Part shown: positions 58,456-64,000 of the stretch, piece after piece
Layout: each line of letters starts with the position of its first letter
How positions within the stretch are numbered: position 1 is the stretch's first letter
From: Flavitalea plasmicola
GTDB taxonomy: Bacteria > Bacteroidota > Bacteroidia > Chitinophagales > Chitinophagaceae
Assembly: GCF_030546645.1 (NCBI RefSeq)
Contig: NZ_JAUOTO010000001.1
Coordinates: forward strand, 372,001-436,000
DNA: 64,000 nucleotides
Reading direction: 5' to 3'
Position numbers and translations under genes: made by a program
Notes under the pieces: model-generated
The model's database searches: none
Seen by the model: only the letters and a program-made list of their open reading frames with translations
Told to the model about the DNA's origin: nothing

Positions 58456-61098
58456 ATGTATAGAAAAGGCCTGACCACTACGGTAGTATTTCTTATTTCG
58501 CTTTTTTCACTTTTTGCCCAGGACCAGTACGAGCTGAACGCCGGCTGGAAATGCATCAACACCGGCAAGATCGCTGCCGGCGGCGAAAAGATCTCACAAC
58601 CATCCTGGCCTCTAAATGACTGGCTTCCCGCCACCGTCCCCGGCACCGTCCTCACCACGTTGATCAACAACAAGCGCATGCCGGATCCCTTTTATGGGAT
58701 GAACAATAATAAGATCCCTGATATCTATCACGTCGGCAGGGATTACTATACCTATTGGTTTGTAAAGGATTTTACAGAGGCCGCTCCGAAAGGCAATCAC
58801 CAGGTGTGGCTGCATTTCCGGGGCGTGAACTACAGCTGTGACGCATTCCTCAATGGGCACAAGCTCAACAGCCGAACCCATCGTGGTATGTTCCTTCGTC
58901 AAACCTATAACATCACGCCTTTCATAAATAAGACAGGGGCCAACCGGCTGGCCGTCATCGTTTATCCCCCTGACGCCGTAGGCAATCCCAATGGCGGGCA
59001 GGGTGGGGATGGAGAGATCGCCCGCAATGTGTCCCATCAATATGTTGCCGGCTGGGACTGGATCCAGCCCATCCGCGATCGAAATACGGGTATCTGGGAT
59101 AAGGTGACCATTGAAAGGACCGGACCGGTAAACATCCTCCATCCCCATATCATCACCCGCGTCCCCGGCACTCGCCTCCCGGAGGTAACCAGCCAGGCGC
59201 CTGCCACCCTTATCGTCAGCGCCGAACTGGAGAATGCCACGACAAGAGCCGTCAGCGGAATATTGAAATACACCCTGAAGGGCGCCAGCAACACTGTCGC
59301 CGTACCCGTCACCCTGCCTGCCAACACCAAAAGAGAAGTGAGACTGCCCGATCATATCCTCGCTAACCCCAGGCTTTGGTGGCCCAATGGATACGGCCCC
59401 CAGGCCCTTTATTCGATGGAAATGACATTCGTCGACAATGCGAAGGTTATATCCGATGCACAGCAGCTGGATTTCGGCGTCCGGGAGATCACCACTACCT
59501 GGAACACCACCACCCGCAGCCGGCAGGCCTGGGTAAATGGTCAGCCTGTCTTTATCAAAGGCGGCAACTGGATCATTTCCGATGAGCTGCTCCGCTTCAG
59601 CCCGGAACGCTACGATGCGGAGGTGAGGTTCCATAGGGATATGAACCTGAACCTCATTCGCGTATGGGGAGGCGCATTGACGGAACGCCCCGAATTTTAC
59701 CAGGCCTGCGACAAATATGGTATCCTCGTATTCCAGGACTTCTGGAACTCTGGCGACTGCAATGGCCGCTGGACCGACCCCATGAAAAAGGAAGACCAGT
59801 GGACAAGGAGACAATACCCGGACGATCATAGCCTGTTCCTTGCTTCCGTGGCCGACCAGGTGAAAATGATCCGCAATCATCCCTCTCTTGCCTTTTGGTG
59901 CGGAGGCAATGAGATCACGCCGCCCGGCGATATTTTGCGGGCAATGAAAGATTCCGTCATGCCGGCATTGGACGGCACCCGCTACTTTTTCGACTATTCC
60001 AATTCCGATAGCATGTCCTATAATTTCCTGGGGGGTAATGGTGATGGTCCCTATGGTGTACAGCCTATCCGCACTTTTTGGGCCGACCGCACTTTCCCTT
60101 TCAATTCCGAAGTGGGTTCAGTGGGCATGGGAGATTATGAATCGCTGGAACGCTTTCTGCCGGAAGAGAACCGCGTGCCGCCGCAATATCCCGGCAGGCG
60201 CCAGGATTCCGTATGGGAATATCATAAATACATCGGGTATGACTCCACCATCTATGCGTATGGGCCCGTAAAAGACCTGAAAGATTTTGCTTTTAAGGCC
60301 CAACTGGTGAACTACGATCAGTACAGGGCGCTGATGGAAGGTTTCAGCAGCCATATGTGGGAATGGTACACCGGGTCGATCATCTGGAAAACGCAGAATC
60401 CCTGGACGGCCTTACGCGGCCAGATGTACGACTATTACCTGGACGTGAATGCCTGTCTCTACGGCTTGCACAGTGGTAGCGAGCCCCTGCACGTCATGTT
60501 GGACCCGGTGGAGAATATGGTGATGATCGTCAATAACACTTTCTCTTTTCATAGAGATATGATGTTGGAGGTGCGGGCCTATGATATGGCAGGAAAGGAA
60601 AGAACGCTGACACAGGTGTATGAAGAGATCGGGCCCTCCGCGGTGCGGAAATATTTGCCCATCGGGGAGGTGGTACATAAAATGCGAAAGGGAAAAGGGG
60701 CATTTCTTTCTCTGCGGCTGCTGGACGACCACAGGCAAGCCATCAGTGACAATTTTTATTGGCTGCCGGATTCCGCCGGCCAATATTCAGGTCTGCAGGA
60801 AATGGGAAAGGCTGAAGTTAGGATAGATGCCCATGCTGCCGGTCAGGGTAAGGTCTCTGTCACCTTACACAATCCGGCGGGCGGCCCTGTGGCGTTCTTC
60901 AATCGCCTGTCGTTGGTGGATCCGGTTACGAAGCAGCGGATCCTACCAGTGTTCTATAGTGATAATTACGTTTCCGTGACACCGGGGGAACGTAAGACGG
61001 TGACGATGGAGTATACACCTGTCACAGGGCAGGCGATGCCGGAGGTGACAGTGGAGGGGTGGAATGTGGATAAGAGGACTGTTCACGTTGGGGACTAA
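58456..61098 (+). CDS. GH2-family glycosidase (beta-mannosidase / exo-glucosaminidase-like)
   Basis: The 880-residue protein has a signal peptide (to LFAQ), a GH2 sugar-binding jelly roll (WLPATVPGTVLTTLINNKRM, HFRGVNYSCDAFLNGHKL), an Ig-like domain and a barrel. The barrel has NLIRVWGGALTERPEFY, acid/base Glu486 in WCGGNEITPPG and nucleophile Glu552 in FNSEVGSVG. The YPDDHSLF and FQDFWNSGDC segments and the C-terminal beta domains suit the mannosidase / exo-beta-glucosaminidase (CsxA-like) branch rather than classic beta-galactosidases. Substrate assignment between mannoside and glucosaminide is open. It would act in the periplasm or on the surface. Confidence 0.88.
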   Translation: MYRKGLTTTVVFLISLFSLFAQDQYELNAGWKCINTGKIAAGGEKISQPSWPLNDWLPATVPGTVLTTLINNKRMPDPFYGMNNNKIPDIYHVGRDYYTYWFVKDFTEAAPKGNHQVWLHFRGVNYSCDAFLNGHKLNSRTHRGMFLRQTYNITPFINKTGANRLAVIVYPPDAVGNPNGGQGGDGEIARNVSHQYVAGWDWIQPIRDRNTGIWDKVTIERTGPVNILHPHIITRVPGTRLPEVTSQAPATLIVSAELENATTRAVSGILKYTLKGASNTVAVPVTLPANTKREVRLPDHILANPRLWWPNGYGPQALYSMEMTFVDNAKVISDAQQLDFGVREITTTWNTTTRSRQAWVNGQPVFIKGGNWIISDELLRFSPERYDAEVRFHRDMNLNLIRVWGGALTERPEFYQACDKYGILVFQDFWNSGDCNGRWTDPMKKEDQWTRRQYPDDHSLFLASVADQVKMIRNHPSLAFWCGGNEITPPGDILRAMKDSVMPALDGTRYFFDYSNSDSMSYNFLGGNGDGPYGVQPIRTFWADRTFPFNSEVGSVGMGDYESLERFLPEENRVPPQYPGRRQDSVWEYHKYIGYDSTIYAYGPVKDLKDFAFKAQLVNYDQYRALMEGFSSHMWEWYTGSIIWKTQNPWTALRGQMYDYYLDVNACLYGLHSGSEPLHVMLDPVENMVMIVNNTFSFHRDMMLEVRAYDMAGKERTLTQVYEEIGPSAVRKYLPIGEVVHKMRKGKGAFLSLRLLDDHRQAISDNFYWLPDSAGQYSGLQEMGKAEVRIDAHAAGQGKVSVTLHNPAGGPVAFFNRLSLVDPVTKQRILPVFYSDNYVSVTPGERKTVTMEYTPVTGQAMPEVTVEGWNVDKRTVHVGD

Positions 61099-61127
61099 CC
61101 TGGAATGATTTTCCCTATCTTTAATCC

Positions 61128-62687
61128 ATGGCGACCGTCCCACTCGGTAGTTCCCAGGGCAAATGGATCATGACCGCCACGATCCTTGCCTCAGCAATGG
61201 CATTCATCGATGGCACTGCCCTCAATGTCGTATTGCCCGCCCTGCAAAAAAGCCTCAACGCAACGGGCGCCGACCTCTTCTGGCTGTTGAATGCTTACTT
61301 GCTCATGCTGGCTTCGCTGATCCTCATCGGCGGATCATTGGGCGATAAGCTGGGACGGAAAAAGATCTACATGATTGGCATCCTGGTTTTTATCTTCGGC
61401 TCCGCCGCCTGCGGGTTTGCACCGAACGTCAATATATTGATCACCTGCCGTGTCGTACAGGGTATCGGCGGCGCCCTGATGATCCCCGGCAGCTTATCGC
61501 TGATCTCCTCTTCCATTGATGAGCGCGAAAAAGGCAAGGCCATCGGGACCTGGTCGGCAGTTACAACCATCGTTACACTGGGAGGTCCCATCCTTGGAGG
61601 GGCGCTGGCGGATGCCGGTCTGTGGCGCTATATCTTTTTTATCAATGTCCCTATTGGGGTTGCAGCACTGATCATTTTATGGAAAAAAGTTGCGGAGAGC
61701 AAGGAGGCCGGCGCAGACTCCGCCCTGGATTATCCGGGTGTCATCATGACCGCGCTGGGACTGGCGCTGCTGACCTTCGGCTTTCTCCGTATGCCCGCTG
61801 TTGGGTTCAATAATTGGCAGGTGTACCTGACCCTGGCCTCCGGCCTGCTGTTATTGATCCTATTTATATTCACCGAGAAGAAGAGCCTGCATCCCATGAT
61901 GCCTTTGCATTTATTTACCAACAGGACCTTTAGCGGGACTAACCTGCTGACCTTTTTCCTTTATGCGGGGCTCGGGTCCGGCATGTTATTCCTGTCCCTG
62001 GACCTCGTCCAGGCGCAAGGCTACAGTCAGCTGCAGTCGGGTCTTACATTTTTGCCATTTACTTTATTGATGATCGCCGTGGCAAGGCCTGCCGGCAGCT
62101 TTGCCGATAAGGCGGGGCCGAGATTATTTTTGATAGCAGGGCCCGCAATGGCGGGCGCAGGGCTGCTGATCCTTTCTTTGGTGGGACAGACAAAAGGCCC
62201 TTCCGCCTATTGGACTACTTTCTTTCCCGGCATCCTCGTATTGGGACTGGGTATGTCGTTTACCGTAGCGCCGCTGACCACCGCGGTGATGCGCTCGGTG
62301 AGCGACGAGTTCTCAGGTACGGCATCGGGTATCAACAATGCCATGACCAGGATCTCCAATGTTTTTGCCAATGCTATTTTCGGGGCGTTGGCCGTCCTGC
62401 TGTTCGCGGGGGCGCTGGCTGCGAAGCTCAAACACCTCCCGCTGAGCCTGGAGCAAAAAAACGCAGCCGTTGCACAAGCCGCCAACCTGGGGAATGCGAA
62501 GCCGCCTGAAAACATGAACGCATACGGCAAGGCCGAAGTCATCCGGTCGTACCACGAAAGCTTCATCACCACCTATGCCGTGATCATGCGCTTGTCGGCC
62601 GGGCTTGCTTTCCTGGGCGCCCTGATGGCCGTCCTGTTCGTAAGAAATCCGCCGCCGGCGAAAGCCGGCGACGGTCCGGGCCGATGA
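61128..62687 (+). CDS. MFS drug exporter, DHA2 (EmrB/QacA) family
   Basis: The 519-residue inner-membrane protein has about 14 hydrophobic helices. The first helix holds the DHA2 signature MAFIDGTALNVVLPALQ, motif A is GDKLGRKKIYM, and motif C-like PILGGALADAGLW is in the fifth helix. A polar loop (KHLPLSLEQKNAAVAQAANL) precedes the last helix. It should expel drugs or other small molecules with proton antiport. No TolC or HlyD partner and no TetR regulator are next to it. It starts 29 bases after the GH2 stop codon, so it may share its transcript. Confidence 0.9.
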   Translation: MATVPLGSSQGKWIMTATILASAMAFIDGTALNVVLPALQKSLNATGADLFWLLNAYLLMLASLILIGGSLGDKLGRKKIYMIGILVFIFGSAACGFAPNVNILITCRVVQGIGGALMIPGSLSLISSSIDEREKGKAIGTWSAVTTIVTLGGPILGGALADAGLWRYIFFINVPIGVAALIILWKKVAESKEAGADSALDYPGVIMTALGLALLTFGFLRMPAVGFNNWQVYLTLASGLLLLILFIFTEKKSLHPMMPLHLFTNRTFSGTNLLTFFLYAGLGSGMLFLSLDLVQAQGYSQLQSGLTFLPFTLLMIAVARPAGSFADKAGPRLFLIAGPAMAGAGLLILSLVGQTKGPSAYWTTFFPGILVLGLGMSFTVAPLTTAVMRSVSDEFSGTASGINNAMTRISNVFANAIFGALAVLLFAGALAAKLKHLPLSLEQKNAAVAQAANLGNAKPPENMNAYGKAEVIRSYHESFITTYAVIMRLSAGLAFLGALMAVLFVRNPPPAKAGDGPGR

Positions 62688-62689
62688 GG

Positions 62690-62863
62690 CTACTTGTTCA
62701 TAGCCAGGGTTGCTGTACTAACGGTCTTTGCATCTTTGACGGGAGCGACCGTTTTGTGATGCGCCAGCGCAGATTTCAGATGTTGCAGGGGACAGTACCG
62801 GAAGTGGTGCATGCCGGCTCCCAGCGTCAGCAGCGATACGGCCGCAATGATGGTGACTTTCAT
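62690..62863 (-). CDS. Small secreted or membrane-bound hypothetical protein
   Basis: With the ATG at 62863 this is a 57-residue protein: a hydrophobic N-terminus (MKVTIIAAVSLLTLGAGMHH), a His/Cys-containing middle (FRYCPLQHLKSALAHHK) and an Ala/Thr-rich tail. The long upstream extension to 63001 is not supported. No family is recognised. It ends three bases after the MFS stop codon on the opposite strand and lies 119 bases downstream of the LytTR regulator. Confidence 0.45.
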   Translation of the reverse strand: MKVTIIAAVSLLTLGAGMHHFRYCPLQHLKSALAHHKTVAPVKDAKTVSTATLAMNK

Positions 62864-62982
62864 TTCGTTGGTTTTATAAATGAAAAAACAGATGACGCTG
62901 CTAAAATAGGCGCTGGCTGCAAGGAAAAAACAGATTATTAAGTGAATTGGACAAATTGGAACCTGAAGAGGACAACTGTAGT

Positions 62983-63744
62983 TTAATGATCCGAAAGCCA
63001 CGACAAAAAAGAGTTGGCCTTCACTTTACCTACTGTTATTTTCTCGGCAAATGGTAGAGTGAGATTGATGAGCAATTTTCTTCCAAGACCCTGTGATACG
63101 TCCCTGACAGCACTGCGATTGACAAGATATTGCCGGTTGGCCCTGAAAAAATTACCCGTTGTCATTTTCTCCAGCTCTTCCATCGTATGATTGATGAAAT
63201 AATGTTGTCTGTCCAAAGTCATTAGCTGGGTCAGGTCATGCTGCAGATAAAAGAGGGCGACATCTTCGATCCTGACAGGCGTGATCTTTTCTTTGTGATA
63301 GACCAGCACCGACTTATGCTCGTTTTTTTTGCCCTGCTGGAAAAGTTCGCCAAAATTCGCATAGGACAGGCTGTCCCTTGTCAACCTCTCTTTTAGCTCT
63401 TTGTATTTAGCCAGTGAGGCGGCAATGCTTTTGGCCGTAAAAGGTTTTAAGATATAATCGATACCGGCGGCTTTGAAGGCGTTTAGCGCATATTCATCGT
63501 ATGCAGTACAGAATATCACCGGGATGCTGTTCTTCGTTGCGTCAAAAACATTGAAGCTGAGGCCATCCCCCAGCTGAATATCGCTGAAGATGAGATCCGG
63601 GGCATTTTCCTCGCTGAAAAAAGCAACAGCTTCCCTGACGGAAGACAGGGTGGCAATGATCTCCGCCGAGGGGTCAGCCTTTTTGATGCAGGCTGCCAGG
63701 TCGCTGGCCGTATGTTGCTCATCTTCAATGATCACTACTTTCAT
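62983..63744 (-). CDS. LytTR-family response regulator
   Basis: The 253-residue protein has a receiver domain (IIEDEQ acid pair, phosphoacceptor Asp55 in IFSDIQLG, conserved Lys in LKPFTAKS) and a C-terminal LytTR DNA-binding domain (about 150-250) with KEKITPVRIEDVALFYLQ, FFRANRQYLVNRSAV and KLLINLTLPFAEKITVGK. It pairs with the histidine kinase whose last 20 bases it overlaps. Such pairs often control sugar uptake or cell-surface genes. Its targets are not visible. Confidence 0.93.
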   Translation of the reverse strand: MKVVIIEDEQHTASDLAACIKKADPSAEIIATLSSVREAVAFFSEENAPDLIFSDIQLGDGLSFNVFDATKNSIPVIFCTAYDEYALNAFKAAGIDYILKPFTAKSIAASLAKYKELKERLTRDSLSYANFGELFQQGKKNEHKSVLVYHKEKITPVRIEDVALFYLQHDLTQLMTLDRQHYFINHTMEELEKMTTGNFFRANRQYLVNRSAVRDVSQGLGRKLLINLTLPFAEKITVGKVKANSFLSWLSDH

Positions 63745-64000
63745 ATAAAAGGGCTCTTATACTTACTGAAAATATATTATCCTGGTCGTGGATAACAATG
63801 CTGTTGCCCGACAGGATCCTGAGACGCTCCTGGAGGTTAACCAACCCAACGCCCGTGCCTTGTGTGATCGTCTCTTTCTTCTGCAGATTATTGCTGACGG
63901 TGATCACTCCATCCTGCCAGGAAATGGTGATGACCAGGGGACGCACCAAAGTTAAAATATTGTGCTTAATGGCGTTCTCCGCCAATAGCTGGAGGGAGAA
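63725..64000 (-). CDS. Sensor histidine kinase, LytS-like (C-terminal end, partial)
   Basis: The gene runs off the right edge. The visible 91 residues are the end of the ATPase domain: LLAENAIKHN (N box), then VSNN and GTGVGLVNLQERLRIL (G2 box). This fits the His-kinase plus HATPase type found with LytTR regulators. The last 20 bases overlap the regulator gene, so the two are translated together. The sensor and phosphoacceptor parts lie outside the window. Confidence 0.9.
   Translation of the reverse strand, partial: FSLQLLAENAIKHNILTLVRPLVITISWQDGVITVSNNLQKKETITQGTGVGLVNLQERLRILSGNSIVIHDQDNIFSVSIRALLYESSDH

Noticed and set aside
58612-59880. A 422-residue minus-strand frame opposite the GH2 gene
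   Set aside because: The GH2 domain on the plus strand is continuous and motif-bearing; the opposite frame is a shadow of GC-rich codons.

Overview
The window is chromosomal DNA of a Bacteroidota member, most likely of the Chitinophagaceae type. This is inferred from gene content: a SusC/SusD outer-membrane pair behind an ECF sigma/FecR pair, two secreted proteins with type IX-like C-terminal sorting regions, a short AMP nucleosidase, a LytTR two-component pair, a Bacteroides-type relaxase, and many GH29/GH76/GH92/GH2 enzymes. No species can be named from sequence alone.

Layout. 0-5.6 kb: the tail of a HEAT-like protein, an OmpA-family protein, and a minus-strand group of a fused oligopeptide-type ABC ATPase, a lipoprotein and AMP nucleosidase. 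5.6-8 kb: an orphan HsdR-N-like nuclease domain, a secreted esterase and a methyltransferase. 8.1-12 kb: a tight minus-strand group tdk-ccmB-ccmC-ccmD-gdh ending in a strong terminator. 12.1-14.2 kb: a conserved Pro-rich hypothetical overlapping tail to tail with Kdo transferase. 14.3-21.6 kb: a compact nucleotide-sugar operon (aminotransferase, UDP-glucose dehydrogenase, UDP-xylose synthase, second UDP-sugar dehydrogenase, RmlB, RmlC, RmlD) that would feed surface polysaccharide synthesis. 22-26.7 kb: a large secreted adhesin-like protein and an M28 peptidase, both with likely type IX sorting tails. 27-30.3 kb: tRNA-Gln(CUG), then a mobilization pair (RHH MobC-like protein plus relaxase) and 0.7 kb of decayed repeats.

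30.3-48.7 kb is a glycan-use region. It holds a GH29 fucosidase-like protein, a GH92 mannosidase operon with a basic-secretory-protein protease, a two-component system, NUDIX and AGE-epimerase genes, and then ECF sigma, FecR, SusC, SusD, a SusE-like lipoprotein and GH76. GH76 plus GH92 suggests alpha-mannan or high-mannose glycans as substrate (inference). 48.7-64 kb: a DUF2231-LRR fusion, an M48 protease, a TPR/DUF3857/transglutaminase protein, a DprE1-like oxidase, an esterase/SMP-30 fusion, a TMEM175-like channel, a GH2 enzyme, an MFS exporter and a LytTR regulator with the end of its kinase.

The most unusual material is two families of dispersed repeats. One is AGCTTGCAGC-type: an array with a perfect 24-bp inverted repeat after the OmpA gene, a copy before the nucleotide-sugar operon, and apparent in-frame copies inside the ABC ATPase and Kdo transferase genes. 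The other is a longer intergenic element with related copies at about 6.1, 29.6-30.3 and 39.3 kb, the middle one next to the relaxase. I found no CRISPR array, rRNA, transposase or prophage.
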